A stretch of 64,000 bases of DNA from Streptomyces sp. CCM_MD2014 (GTDB lineage Bacteria; Actinomycetota; Actinomycetes; Streptomycetales; Streptomycetaceae), in NCBI RefSeq assembly GCF_000772045.1, contig NZ_CP009754.1:682001-746000 (forward strand). Direction: 5' to 3'. Position numbers and translations under genes: made by a program. The notes under the pieces are model-generated. The model did no database searches. It saw only the letters and a program-made list of their open reading frames with translations, and was not told the DNA's origin. Shown one piece after another: positions 51,528-60,705 of the stretch (position 1 is the stretch's first letter; the number at the start of each line of letters is the position of its first letter).

Positions 51528-52868
51528 TCAGGGACGGCAGGCCGTGAGCAAGGTCTCCACCTCTTCGGTCACCGCGAGCGCGAACCGGTCGAGGTCCGGC
51601 ACCGCCTTCCCGTCGGCGACCAGGCCGAAGTGCACCTGCCCGCGGTACGTCGAGACGGCCACCGCGAGCGAGTGTCCGCGGGCCAGCGGCGCCAGCGGAT
51701 AGACCTGGGTGAGCGGGTGGCCGCCGAGCCGCAGCCCCAGGCTGGGCAGGGGCACGCTGGTGACCAGGATGTCGAACCACAGCCGGGCGGCCCCCGAGAC
51801 CAGCGGCCCGCCGAGCCGGTGGCCGAGCGCCGGCACGTGGTCGGCGAGCAGGGCGACGGCTCCGGCGCCGCGGCCGGGACCGGCGTCCTTGTTGCGGTCC
51901 ATGGCGGCACGGACCGTACCGAGGCGGGAGAGCGGGTCGGGGTCGCCGACCGGAAGCCGCAGCAGGTACCCGGAGAGCCGGTTGCCCTGGGGGTGTGCGC
52001 TGCGCGGGCGGCGCTTGGAGACGGGGATGAGCGCCCGGGGCGCCACGCCCTCGCTGCCGTCGCCGCGGTCGTCCAGCCAGCGGCGCAGGGCACCGGCGAC
52101 GACCGCGATCAGCACGTCGTTGACGGTGCCGCCGGTGGTCTTGCGGACGTGGTGCACGTCGTCGAGGTCGACGGCCGCGCCCGCGATCCGGCGGGTGCCG
52201 GAGGACTCGGCGGCGAGCGCGGGCGAGGAACGCACGTCGAGGGTGGACAGCGCCGCGGCGGCACCGATGTCGAGCGCGCGCCCCGCGTCGGACAGGGCGT
52301 CGCGCAGCCGGTCGGGCAGCGCGCGCACGTCCGGCACGAGGCCGCGCCGCGGTGGCTCGGGGCGGGGCCGGGGCGCGGGCAGGTCCATCGGGTCGAGGAC
52401 CCCGGCGGCGAGGGTCAGGGCGCGCAGGCCGTCGGCCAGGGCGTGGTGGAACTTGAAGAGCACGGCGAAGGTCCCGCCGTCGGCGCCCGGCAGCACGTGT
52501 GCCTCCCACGGCGGCCGGCCGCGCTCCAGTGGGCGTTCCATGAGGCGGCCGGCCCGGGCGTGGAAGTCCGTGGCCGGGGCGTGCAGCCGCACGTGGTCGA
52601 GCGGGTCGAAGCGTGGGTCGGGCTCGCGGGTGGCGCCGCCGAACGCGAACGGCCGCCGCAGGGACAGCGGCGGCTGCCAGGTGTCCCGGATCCTCATCCG
52701 CAGTCCGGGCACGGCGGGGGCACGGGCCGCGAGCAGGTCCGCGGCATGGGCGCCCGCGGTGGGCGAGTCGGCCTCGAAGACGCCGAGCGCGCCGAGGTGC
52801 ATGGGGTGCTCGGCGGACTCGATGTTCCAGAACGCCAGGTCGAGGGGAGCGAGCGGATCGGGAGTCAA
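51528..52868 (-). CDS. WS/DGAT-family wax ester synthase/diacylglycerol acyltransferase
   Basis: This 446-residue acyltransferase carries the active-site motif FHHALADG (HHxxxDG) near residue 139, RPPWEAHVL before it, and the C-terminal NDVLIAVVAGALRRWL and ILVTSVPLPSLGLRLGG. Such enzymes make triacylglycerol or wax esters from acyl-CoA, a storage-lipid route common in Streptomyces. TTG at 52868 is preferred: family members usually begin close to PLAPLDLAFW and GAGG precedes it. The alternative TTG at 52883 has no ribosome site. Confidence 0.85.
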   Translation of the reverse strand: MTPDPLAPLDLAFWNIESAEHPMHLGALGVFEADSPTAGAHAADLLAARAPAVPGLRMRIRDTWQPPLSLRRPFAFGGATREPDPRFDPLDHVRLHAPATDFHARAGRLMERPLERGRPPWEAHVLPGADGGTFAVLFKFHHALADGLRALTLAAGVLDPMDLPAPRPRPEPPRRGLVPDVRALPDRLRDALSDAGRALDIGAAAALSTLDVRSSPALAAESSGTRRIAGAAVDLDDVHHVRKTTGGTVNDVLIAVVAGALRRWLDDRGDGSEGVAPRALIPVSKRRPRSAHPQGNRLSGYLLRLPVGDPDPLSRLGTVRAAMDRNKDAGPGRGAGAVALLADHVPALGHRLGGPLVSGAARLWFDILVTSVPLPSLGLRLGGHPLTQVYPLAPLARGHSLAVAVSTYRGQVHFGLVADGKAVPDLDRFALAVTEEVETLLTACRP

Positions 52869-52978
52869 GGGCTGGCCTCGCAAGGACGACGCAGGGACGA
52901 CGCAGGGGCAACGCGGTACGGCGGAGGGGCGACGGGTGGACGGCGGGTGGACAAGCAGTCAATCGCCTTCCGTCGATT

Positions 52979-53007
52979 ACGGTCAAGTACGATCAAGCTA
53001 CGCACAG
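52979..53007. repeat. Direct repeats upstream of the WS/DGAT gene
   Basis: ACGGTCAAG (52979-52987), ACGATCAAG (52989-52997) and ACGCACAG (53000-53007) are spaced at 10-11 bases in a local AT-richer stretch. Head-to-tail sites at helical spacing are typical of response-regulator boxes, but the regulator is unknown. The stretch is about 110 bases before the acyltransferase start. Confidence 0.4.
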
Positions 53008-53022
53008 TTAACAGGAGATTAA

Positions 53023-53052
53023 AGTCCCGCCCCTTTCGGCCGGGGCGGGACT
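53023..53052 (-). terminator. Terminator of the GH2-GH92 operon
   Basis: AGTCCCGCCCC (53023-53033) pairs with its complement at 53042-53052 around an eight-base loop. On the minus strand it is followed by TTTAAT. It lies 36 bases after the GH92 stop. Confidence 0.8.
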
Positions 53053-53087
53053 GCTGTGACTCATGGGGCGTCTGTGCTCACATCACC

Positions 53088-55406
53088 TCACGTCAGCGGC
53101 GGCGGCCCCGCCTCCGGCGAGGTTCCCCACCCGGACGGCTGCGGGCCGACCGTGAACGCGAGCGACCGCACGGACCGCAGGGCGTCCGTCGTCAGCCACG
53201 TCCGGGCGTAGGCCGAGCCGTCGGTGCGGGCCGACTGGACGTACCGGTCGGTGTCCGAGGTGCCGGGCGCGGTGATCGTCAGGGCACCGCGCGGGTAGTA
53301 GCGGCGGTCGAGGGTGAGGTCGACGCGGTCGAAGACCGGGGTGGACAGGCCCCAGGTGTCGTATCCGGGCTGGATCGGGAAGATCCCGATCGAAGACAGG
53401 ACGTTCCAGGCGGACATGGTTCCGAGGTCGTCGTTGCCGGTCATGCCGGTCGGCGTGTCCGTGAACAGGGTGAGCGCCGCGTGCACCACGTCGGTCGTCT
53501 TCCAGGGCTGCCCGGTCGACAGGTAGGTGTACGGGGCGATCAGGTCGGGCTCGTTCTGCGGGTTGTACTTGTCGGCGTTGTAGTAGTCGTACGGACCGTT
53601 CACCCACACCTCGCGGGCGGTCTTCGCCGGGTCGGCGAGGAGCTGCTCGTAGGCGAAGAAGGAGTCGAGCCGCTCGTTCGCGGCCCCGGTCCCGCCGATG
53701 AGGCCGATCATGCCCGGCAGGTCCTGCGGCACCAGCCACTGGTACTGCCAGGACGTGCCCTCGTGGAAGCCCTCGCTCTGCGCCGGGTCGGCCGGTCCGG
53801 TGAAGGCACCCTCGGCGTCGCGGGCGCGGAAGAAACCGGTCGAGGGGTCGAAGACGTTGCGGTAGCTCTGGGCACGCTCGGCGTACCGCTGCGCGTCCGC
53901 GTCGTGGCCGAGGTCGCGGGCCATGCGGGAGAGCATGGCGTCGGACAGGGCGTACTCCAGGGTGGCGGAGGCGCCGTGGTCGTAGTCGGAGTCGCCCGGC
54001 TTGGCGTGCGGGCGGCCCTTGACGTACGGCGCGAAGCCGTCGGCGAGGTACTCGCGGTTGGCCTCCCGGCCGACGGCCGGGGAGCCGGCGGGCGGGACGC
54101 CGTCGGCGTTCTTCTTCAGCGCCCGGTAGGCCTTCTCCTCCCAGCCGTGCAGCAGGCCCTGCTGGTAGGCGTTGGTGAGGAAGGGGGTCACCGGGTCGCC
54201 CGTCATGATGTTGGTCTCGACGGTGCCGTAGCCCCACTTGGGCAGCCAGCCGCTCTCCTCGTCGATCTTGATGACGGAGATCGCCATGTCGCGCGCCTCA
54301 CGGGGTGCGAGCAGGGCGAGGAGCTGGGACTGGGTGCGGTAGGTGTCCCACAGGGACCAGTTCTGGTAGTACGTGAAGCCCTTGGCGCGGTGGATCTCCT
54401 GGTCCCAGCCGGTGTAGCGGCCGTCCACGTCGCTGCCGATGTTCGGCGCGAGGAAGGACCGGTACAGGGACGAGTAGAAGGTGCGGCGCAGGGTGTCGTC
54501 GCCGCCGCGGACCCTGACGTCCTCCAGCCGCTTCTCCCAGGTGCGCTCGGCGCCGCGGCGCACGGCGTCGAAGGAGTGCCCGCCCTCGGCGCGCAGGTTG
54601 AGCGCGGCGCCGCGCGCGTCCACGTACGACAGCGCGGTGGTCGCCTCGACGGTGCGGTCCTTCGTGGTGTCGAAGCGGACGTAGGCGCCGTCGCCGCCGG
54701 TCCTCGCGCCCGCGGTCACGGTGCCGTCGTCCCAGATGCCGTAGGAGGCGAAGGGGCGGTCGAAGCGGGTGATCGTGTAGACGGTGTACGGCTCGGTGTC
54801 CTGGCAGAAGCCGCTGCCGGTGATCGCGGTGCGCACGGTGCGGCTGTCCAGGACCTCGACCTCGGTCGAGATGTTCTTGTGCAGCGACTGGCCGGCGTTG
54901 AGCAGGACGTTGGCCTTGTCGGTGGCCGGGAAGGTGTAGCGCTGCACGCCGGTGCGCTCGGTGGCGGTCAGTTCCGCCTCGACGCCGGAGTCGAGGCCGA
55001 CGCGGTAGTAGCCGGGGCTCGCGTCCTCGTCGTCGTGGCTGAAGGAGGCGGCGTACTTCGCGTAGTCGGTCTCGGTGACGTCGCCGGTGGTCGGCAGCAC
55101 CGGCAGGTCGCCGCCGAGTCCGCAGCCGACGCCGGAGAGGTGGACGAGGGAGAAGCCCCGGATGTGGTCGTCGGAGTAGTCGTAGCCGACGTTGTGGCCG
55201 GTGTCCGGCGAGAACTGCACCATGCCGAAGGGCACGGCCGCGCCGGGGTAGGTGTTGCCCTCGTTCTCGGTCCCGATGAACGGGTTCACGAGGTCGGTCA
55301 GGTTCTGGTCGGTCGTCGGGGCGGCCTGCGCCGCCGGGGCGGTGAGCAGCGCGGACGCTGCCACCACCCCGGCCACGCACAGCCGCAGACGCCGGGTGGC
55401 TCTCAT
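53088..55406 (-). CDS. Secreted GH92 alpha-mannosidase
   Basis: This 772-residue enzyme has a signal peptide (RLCVAGVVAASALLTAPAAQA). The GH92 core begins VNPFIGTENEGNTYPGAAVPFGM, with the acid Glu in GFHEGTSWQYQW and the metal/base region in GNDDLGTMSAWNVLSS. GH92 enzymes are calcium-dependent and invert, mostly cleaving alpha-1,2-mannose from N-glycans or fungal mannan outside the cell. It follows the GH2 gene by 64 bases, with GGAGG before the ATG, so the two form an operon under the twin palindromes at 58130. A good terminator follows. Confidence 0.93.
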   Translation of the reverse strand: MRATRRLRLCVAGVVAASALLTAPAAQAAPTTDQNLTDLVNPFIGTENEGNTYPGAAVPFGMVQFSPDTGHNVGYDYSDDHIRGFSLVHLSGVGCGLGGDLPVLPTTGDVTETDYAKYAASFSHDDEDASPGYYRVGLDSGVEAELTATERTGVQRYTFPATDKANVLLNAGQSLHKNISTEVEVLDSRTVRTAITGSGFCQDTEPYTVYTITRFDRPFASYGIWDDGTVTAGARTGGDGAYVRFDTTKDRTVEATTALSYVDARGAALNLRAEGGHSFDAVRRGAERTWEKRLEDVRVRGGDDTLRRTFYSSLYRSFLAPNIGSDVDGRYTGWDQEIHRAKGFTYYQNWSLWDTYRTQSQLLALLAPREARDMAISVIKIDEESGWLPKWGYGTVETNIMTGDPVTPFLTNAYQQGLLHGWEEKAYRALKKNADGVPPAGSPAVGREANREYLADGFAPYVKGRPHAKPGDSDYDHGASATLEYALSDAMLSRMARDLGHDADAQRYAERAQSYRNVFDPSTGFFRARDAEGAFTGPADPAQSEGFHEGTSWQYQWLVPQDLPGMIGLIGGTGAANERLDSFFAYEQLLADPAKTAREVWVNGPYDYYNADKYNPQNEPDLIAPYTYLSTGQPWKTTDVVHAALTLFTDTPTGMTGNDDLGTMSAWNVLSSIGIFPIQPGYDTWGLSTPVFDRVDLTLDRRYYPRGALTITAPGTSDTDRYVQSARTDGSAYARTWLTTDALRSVRSLAFTVGPQPSGWGTSPEAGPPPLT

Positions 55407-55470
55407 GTGCGGGTGACCTCCGGAAGGTCTGCGGTGTCGTGCGGTTCTTCTTCTGGCGAAGTGCGGGTGA

Positions 55471-58089
55471 TCAGGCGGTGCAGCCCGCCGGGACGGGCTG
55501 GGACGCGTCGTGGATGAGCGCCTCGTGGGCGGCCCTGACCCGCTCGACGTCCGGCTTGAGGACCTTGCGGTCGTAGGTCGTCAGGCCGTTGAGTTCGCCC
55601 TCGACGTCCGAGATCTGCGTGTAGACCGCGCCGTTGCCGCCCCGGCAGACCAGAGCACGGACCTCGTCGAGCTTGGTGAGGTAGTCGTCCGTGTACGTCT
55701 GCGGGTCCACGTCGACGTACGACTGCTGCACGGACCAGGCGTGTCCGGGCACCGCGAGGCCCAGGCCGCCGTACTCGCCGGAGACCAGGGCGCGTTCGCC
55801 GTCCGGGGAGGGCGGCAGGGCGGGACTCGGGTAGCCGTGCTCGTCCATGATGTCGCCGGCGCCGCCGTCGGCCCCGAGGTTCAGGCCCGACTGGTTGTTG
55901 ACGAGCCGGGTCGGGTCCCAGGCCTTGGCCTGCGCGGCGACGCGGCCGATGTCGTACTGGCCCCAGCCCTCGTTGAAGGTGACCCACATGATGATCGACG
56001 GGTGGCTGACGTGCTCGTCGATCATCTCCTTCATCTCCCGCTCGTACTCGGCGCGGGCGGCCGTGGACGGGTTCTTCCCGGCGGTCATCGCGGGCATGTC
56101 CTGCCACACGAGCAGGCCCAGTCTGTCGGCCCAGTAGAACCAGCGGTCGGGCTCGACCTTGATGTGCTTGCGCACCGAGTTGAAGCCGAGCTGCTTGTGC
56201 AGCTTCAGGTCGTACGCGAGGGCCTCGTCGGTGGGCGCGGTGTGCAGTCCGTCGGGCCAGAAGCCCTGGTCGAGGGTGGCCATCATGAAGACGGGCTCGC
56301 CGTTGAGCATGGTGCGCGGGACGCCGTTCACCTTCTCGACGGCGATGGAGCGCATGCCGAAGTAGCTCTCGACGCGGTCGCGTCCGACGGTGACCTCGAG
56401 GTCGTACAGGAAGGGATCGTCCGGCGACCACAGGTGCGGGTCGCGGATCTTCAGGGTCAGCGGCTCGCCGGTACGGCCGCTGACGGTCGCGACCTTGCGG
56501 TGCCCGGCGTACGCCGTGGCCTTCACGCGTACGCCGTCGCGCACGCCCTCCGGCTCGACGGTCAGGGTGCTCGCCGCCCCGTCGACGTGCGGGGTGAGCT
56601 TCAGCGAGTCCACGTGGTCCGGGGCGACCGGTTCCATCCAGACCGTCTGCCAGATGCCGGAGCTGGGCGTGTACCAGATGCCGCTCGGGTCCAGGCGCTG
56701 CTTGCCGAGCGGCGGGTTCTCGCCGTTCGCCGCGTCGGTCGGGTCGTAGACGCCGACGATCAGCTCCTGGGTGCGGCCGGGCTTGAGGGCGTCGGTGACG
56801 TCGGCGCTGAACTTGTCGTAACCGCCCTTGTGGTCGGCGACCTTGACGCCGTTGACGTAGACCTCGGACTGCCAGTCGACGGCGCCGAAGTTCAGCCTGA
56901 GCCGCTGGCCGTGGCCGATGTGCCAGTCGCGGGGCACGGTGAAGGTGCGGCGGTACCACATGCGGTCCTCGTGCCGCTGGATGCCGGAGAGCTGCGACTC
57001 CACCGGGTACGGGACGAGGATGCGCTCCTCGAGGTTCTTGCCGACCGGCGGCTGCTCGCCGGCCTCGGCGGCGGCGAACTGCCAGCGGCCGTTGAGGTTC
57101 TGCCAGTCGTCGCGCGTGAGCTGCGGACGCGGGTACTCCGGGAGCGCGTTGTCCGGCCCGACCTCGTCGGCCCAGTCGGTGCGCAGCTCGTAGGTGGACT
57201 TGTTGCCGCCGCTGCTCCAGAAGGCGTTGACAACGTTGCCTTGGGCGTCGGTGAGGCCGCCCTCGCCGTCGTAGCGGACGTCGGCGGTGCCGGGGGCGTC
57301 GCCGTCCTTGTTGCCGACGACCGGCTGGTCGAGGGCGACGAGCAGGGCACTGGGGTCGGCGGGGTCGAGCTTGCTCTCGCCCAGCGGCCAGGTGGCGCCG
57401 CCGATCACCGCTTCGAGGTGGTCGGTGAGGCCGGCCGGGGGCGCGGCGAGCGGGCTCGCGAAGTCGAGCTTGAGGGTGCGGCCGGTGGACTGGACGGTGG
57501 TCGCGGTCGCGCCGTTGTAGTCGAAGCCGTCGGGCAGACGGAACGCCGACTGCGGGATCGCCTCCTTGCTGCCGCCGGGCTCGGTCCAGCGCAGGTGGAG
57601 GTTGGAGCCGCCGTAGTGCTCGAAGTACTCCAGCTTGATGTCGTAGGACTGGCCGGCCGTCAGCTCGATGGGCTGGGCGGTCTGTTCGCGGTCCCAGTCG
57701 TCGACCCAGTGGTCGATGGCGAGCTGTCCGCCGATCCAGAGGCGGAAGCCGTTGTCGCCGATGATCGAGAAGGTGTGGGCTCCGGTCTTCTCCGGGACGA
57801 GCTTGCCGGTCCAGCGGACGCTCACGTCGTCCGACTGCCCGGTGGCGAAGGCGAGTCGCGGCTCCAGGGTGTTGAAGTCGAGTTGCGGGTCGAAGCCGGT
57901 GGCCTTGAGTTCGTGGAAGTCGAAGGCGCCGGGGGCGGACTGGGTGTAGTACTCGCCCTTCAGGCCGTGGATCTCCGCGGTGTCGTGGTCGTCGGCCGCG
58001 TTGGCCGCCGGGACGGCGGCGAGGCCCGCGACGCCGAGCGCGGCGGCCAGCAACAGGGCGAGTCTGTCTCTGAGTCGTTTGGTGCGCAC
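55471..58089 (-). CDS. Secreted GH2 glycosidase with PA14 domain
   Basis: This 872-residue protein has a signal peptide (LALLLAAALGVAGLAAVPAANA). A PA14 domain follows at about residues 40-170 (GLKGEYYTQ, DNGFRLWIGGQLAIDHW), which may bind sugar. Then come a linker and a GH2 three-domain enzyme. The acid/base Glu is in MWVTFNEGWGQYD and the nucleophile Glu probably in VSGEYGGLG. The substrate could be beta-galactosides, beta-mannosides or beta-glucuronides. The GTG start has an aggagaggg ribosome site. It heads the operon with GH92. Confidence 0.9.
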   Translation of the reverse strand: MRTKRLRDRLALLLAAALGVAGLAAVPAANAADDHDTAEIHGLKGEYYTQSAPGAFDFHELKATGFDPQLDFNTLEPRLAFATGQSDDVSVRWTGKLVPEKTGAHTFSIIGDNGFRLWIGGQLAIDHWVDDWDREQTAQPIELTAGQSYDIKLEYFEHYGGSNLHLRWTEPGGSKEAIPQSAFRLPDGFDYNGATATTVQSTGRTLKLDFASPLAAPPAGLTDHLEAVIGGATWPLGESKLDPADPSALLVALDQPVVGNKDGDAPGTADVRYDGEGGLTDAQGNVVNAFWSSGGNKSTYELRTDWADEVGPDNALPEYPRPQLTRDDWQNLNGRWQFAAAEAGEQPPVGKNLEERILVPYPVESQLSGIQRHEDRMWYRRTFTVPRDWHIGHGQRLRLNFGAVDWQSEVYVNGVKVADHKGGYDKFSADVTDALKPGRTQELIVGVYDPTDAANGENPPLGKQRLDPSGIWYTPSSGIWQTVWMEPVAPDHVDSLKLTPHVDGAASTLTVEPEGVRDGVRVKATAYAGHRKVATVSGRTGEPLTLKIRDPHLWSPDDPFLYDLEVTVGRDRVESYFGMRSIAVEKVNGVPRTMLNGEPVFMMATLDQGFWPDGLHTAPTDEALAYDLKLHKQLGFNSVRKHIKVEPDRWFYWADRLGLLVWQDMPAMTAGKNPSTAARAEYEREMKEMIDEHVSHPSIIMWVTFNEGWGQYDIGRVAAQAKAWDPTRLVNNQSGLNLGADGGAGDIMDEHGYPSPALPPSPDGERALVSGEYGGLGLAVPGHAWSVQQSYVDVDPQTYTDDYLTKLDEVRALVCRGGNGAVYTQISDVEGELNGLTTYDRKVLKPDVERVRAAHEALIHDASQPVPAGCTA

Positions 58090-58129
58090 TGACCCTCTCC
58101 TCGAGAACGGGTGGTGGCTGATGGCTCAG

Positions 58130-58152
58130 ACATCGATGTCATACATCGATGT
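58130..58152. promoter_or_regulatory. Twin ACATCGATGT palindromes upstream of the GH2-GH92 operon
   Basis: Two perfect 10-bp palindromes ACATCGATGT at 58130-58139 and 58143-58152 are separated by CAT, a 13-bp period. They lie 40-65 bases before the GH2 start, where an operator should be. No regulator gene is adjacent, so the controlling protein is elsewhere. Confidence 0.7.
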
Positions 58153-58233
58153 AACTGCGGATGTGCAGTGGCATGACAACACGGATTCCGCTTGACGTCC
58201 AGGGACATGACAACGCCCTCGACGGTCCGTCCG

Positions 58234-59454
58234 TCACGGCACCCGCTGCCCCTTCCCCAGCGCGATCACGCCCCTCTTGGAGACGGTGTACAACTCCCCG
58301 TCCCGCTGCGGGTTGACGCCGATCGTCGCACCCGGCGGCACCTCCACGTTCTTGTCGAGGACCGCCCCGCGCACCACCGCACCCCGGCCGACGTGCACGT
58401 TGTCGTGCAGCACCGAACCCTGCACGACCGCCCCCGGTTCGACCACCACGCCCGGGGAGAGCACCGACCGGGTGACCTGGCCCCGGATCAGGCAGCCCGC
58501 GCTGATGATCGACTCGCCGGCGATGCCGCCGGCGTTGAAGCGGGCGGGCGAGAGCTGGGTGGAGTGGGTGTAGATCGGCCAGTCCCGGTTGTAGAGGTTG
58601 AAGGCGGGCCGCTCGGCGATCAGGTCCATGTGCGCGTCGTAGTAGGCGTCCAGCGTGCCCACGTCCCGCCAGTAGCCCTGGTCCCGGGAGGTCTCCCCCG
58701 GCACGTGGTTGGCGCTGAAGTCGTACAGCGCGGCCTCGCCCCGGTCGGTGAGCCGGGGCAGGATCGAACCGCCCATGTCGTGCACGGAGTTCTCGTCCTC
58801 GGCGTCCCGGTGCAGGGCCTCGACGAGGGCCTTGGTGGTGAAGACGTAGTTGCCCATCGACGCGAAGACGCACCCGGGGTCGTCGGCGAGGCCGGGCGGG
58901 TCGGCGGGCTTCTCCAGGAAGCCGGTGACGGTCTGCCCGTCGGAGCCCGGGGTGATCACTCCGAAGGACGGCGACTCGGCCCGCGGGACCCGTATGCCCG
59001 CGACGGTCACGCCCGCGCCGGACTCGATGTGCTGGGCGAGCATCTGGCGCGGGTCCATCCGGTACACGTGGTCGGCGCCGAAGACGGCGACGTACTCCGG
59101 CTGTTCGTCGTACACCAGGTTCAGGGACTGCAGGATGGCGTCGGCGCTGCCGAGGAACCAGCGCGGGCCCAGGCGCTGCTGGGCCGGGACGGGGGTTACG
59201 TAGTTGCCGAGCAGGCTGGACATCCGCCAGGTGGTGGTGATGTGCCGGTCCAGGGAGTGCGACTTGTACTGCGTGAGCACGCAGATCCGCAGGATGTCCC
59301 CGTTGACCAGGTTGGAGAGCACGAAGTCGACGAGCCGGTAGGTTCCGCCGAAGGTGACCGCGGGTTTGGCGCGGTCGGCGGTCAGGGGCATCAGGCGTTT
59401 GCCCTCTCCGCCCGCCAGCACGATGCCGAGCACCGAAGGACCTCCACGACGCAT
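58234..59454 (-). CDS. glgC: Glucose-1-phosphate adenylyltransferase
   Basis: This 406-residue nucleotidyltransferase has the motif [26 protein letters not shown] near the N-terminus, then [16 protein letters not shown] and the active-site [15 protein letters not shown] left-handed beta-helix domain with the hexapeptide-like [19 protein letters not shown] completes it. It makes ADP-glucose from ATP and glucose-1-phosphate for glycogen synthesis. The start at 59454 has GGGGAG before it; a GTG at 59469 is in frame but lacks a ribosome site. It follows glgA on the same strand by 50 bases. Confidence 0.93.
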   Translation of the reverse strand: MRRGGPSVLGIVLAGGEGKRLMPLTADRAKPAVTFGGTYRLVDFVLSNLVNGDILRICVLTQYKSHSLDRHITTTWRMSSLLGNYVTPVPAQQRLGPRWFLGSADAILQSLNLVYDEQPEYVAVFGADHVYRMDPRQMLAQHIESGAGVTVAGIRVPRAESPSFGVITPGSDGQTVTGFLEKPADPPGLADDPGCVFASMGNYVFTTKALVEALHRDAEDENSVHDMGGSILPRLTDRGEAALYDFSANHVPGETSRDQGYWRDVGTLDAYYDAHMDLIAERPAFNLYNRDWPIYTHSTQLSPARFNAGGIAGESIISAGCLIRGQVTRSVLSPGVVVEPGAVVQGSVLHDNVHVGRGAVVRGAVLDKNVEVPPGATIGVNPQRDGELYTVSKRGVIALGKGQRVP

Positions 59455-59504
59455 GGCCGCTCCCCTCACCGTCGTTCACCCTCGGCCGCCCCGGGCGGGA
59501 CGGC

Positions 59505-60668
59505 TCAAGCCCGCTTGAGGATCTCCTCGTAGAGCCGGACCGTGCGGCGTGCGACCGCGTCCCAGCCGAACTCCTCCACCGCGCGCGTCCGGCCCGCCTC
59601 GCCCATCCGCCGGGCGGCGTCCGGGTCGCCGAGCACGGAGTCCAGTGCGCGCGCGAGACCCGCCTCGAAGTCGTCGTCCGCGCCGTCTTCCCTCGGTACG
59701 AGCACACCCGTCTCGCCGTCGGCCACGACTTCCGGGATCCCGCCCACCCGGGAGGCCACCACGGGAGTGCCGCAGGCCATCGCCTCCAGGTTGACGATGC
59801 CGAGGGGCTCGTACACGGAAGGGCAGACGAAGACGGCGGCGTGCGTCAGGAGCTGGATCACCTCGGGGCGCGGCAGCCTGCGCGGGATCCAGTGCACGCC
59901 CTCGCGGGCACGGCTCAGTCCGGCGAAGAGGCCGCGGAACTCCTGGTCGATCCCCGGGGTGTCCGGGGCGCCCGCGCACAGCACGACCTGCGCGGCCGGG
60001 TCGATGCCCCGCACCGCGCGCAGCAGGTGGGGCACGCCCTTCTGGCGGGTGATGCGCCCGACGAACAGGACGTACGGGCGGGAGCGGTCCAGGCCGATCC
60101 GGTCCAGCACGCCGGTGTCGGGGTCCGGCCGGTAGAGCCGGGTGTCGATGCCGTTGTGCACGACGTGGACGCGGGAGGCGTCGAGGGCCGGGTAGCAGCC
60201 GAGGATGTCCTCGCGCATGGCACCGGAGACGGCGACGACCGCGTCGGCCGCCTCGACCGCGGTGCGCTCGGCCCAGCGGGACAGGGTGTAACCGCCGCCG
60301 AGCTGCTCGGCCTTCCAGGGCCGCAGCGGCTCCAGGGAGTGCGCGGTCATCACGTGCGGGATCCCGTACAGGAGCTTGGCGAGGTGACCGCCGAGGTTGG
60401 CGTACCAGGTGTGGGAGTGCACGAGTTCGCGCCCTTCGAGGGCGGCGGCCATCGCGAGGTCCACGGAGAAGGTGCGCAGCGCCTCGTTGCCGCCGTCCAG
60501 CGCGGACCAGGGGCGGTGCCGCACGACGCCGTCGGTGCGCCCCTCGCCCCAGCTGTGCACGTCCAGGTCGACGAGGCGGGCGAGCTCCCGGGCGAGGAAC
60601 TCGACGTGGACTCCGGCGCCGCCGTAGACGTCCGGCGGGAACTCACGGGTCAGCAGTCCCACGCGCAC
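59505..60668 (-). CDS. glgA: Actinobacterial glycogen synthase (GT4)
   Basis: This 387-residue retaining glycosyltransferase opens VRVGLLTREFPPDVYGGAGVHV, with VGRITRQKGVPHLLRAV in the C-terminal Rossmann domain. The sugar-nucleotide region is VCPSVYEPLGIVNLEAMACGTPVVAS, whose two Glu fit E-x7-E. It matches the actinobacterial GlgA-type family, which is also called GlgM because it can make maltose-1-phosphate from ADP-glucose for the GlgE pathway; which product is made cannot be told here. GTG is the start. It is upstream of and probably cotranscribed with glgC. Confidence 0.9.
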   Translation of the reverse strand: MRVGLLTREFPPDVYGGAGVHVEFLARELARLVDLDVHSWGEGRTDGVVRHRPWSALDGGNEALRTFSVDLAMAAALEGRELVHSHTWYANLGGHLAKLLYGIPHVMTAHSLEPLRPWKAEQLGGGYTLSRWAERTAVEAADAVVAVSGAMREDILGCYPALDASRVHVVHNGIDTRLYRPDPDTGVLDRIGLDRSRPYVLFVGRITRQKGVPHLLRAVRGIDPAAQVVLCAGAPDTPGIDQEFRGLFAGLSRAREGVHWIPRRLPRPEVIQLLTHAAVFVCPSVYEPLGIVNLEAMACGTPVVASRVGGIPEVVADGETGVLVPREDGADDDFEAGLARALDSVLGDPDAARRMGEAGRTRAVEEFGWDAVARRTVRLYEEILKRA

Positions 60669-60705
60669 CCGGAACCTCCCGTCTCGGCGGCTGGTTCCCT
60701 CATGG

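Noticed and set aside
52881..52906. Tandem GGACGACGCA copies before the WS/DGAT gene as a regulatory repeat
   Set aside because: There are only two adjacent copies in GC-rich sequence, which is expected by chance.
51252..55517. A 1421-codon open frame on the plus strand opposite the SDR, WS/DGAT and GH92 genes
   Set aside because: It is the complement of well-supported genes on the minus strand; high GC leaves opposite frames free of stops. It shows no domain or ribosome site.
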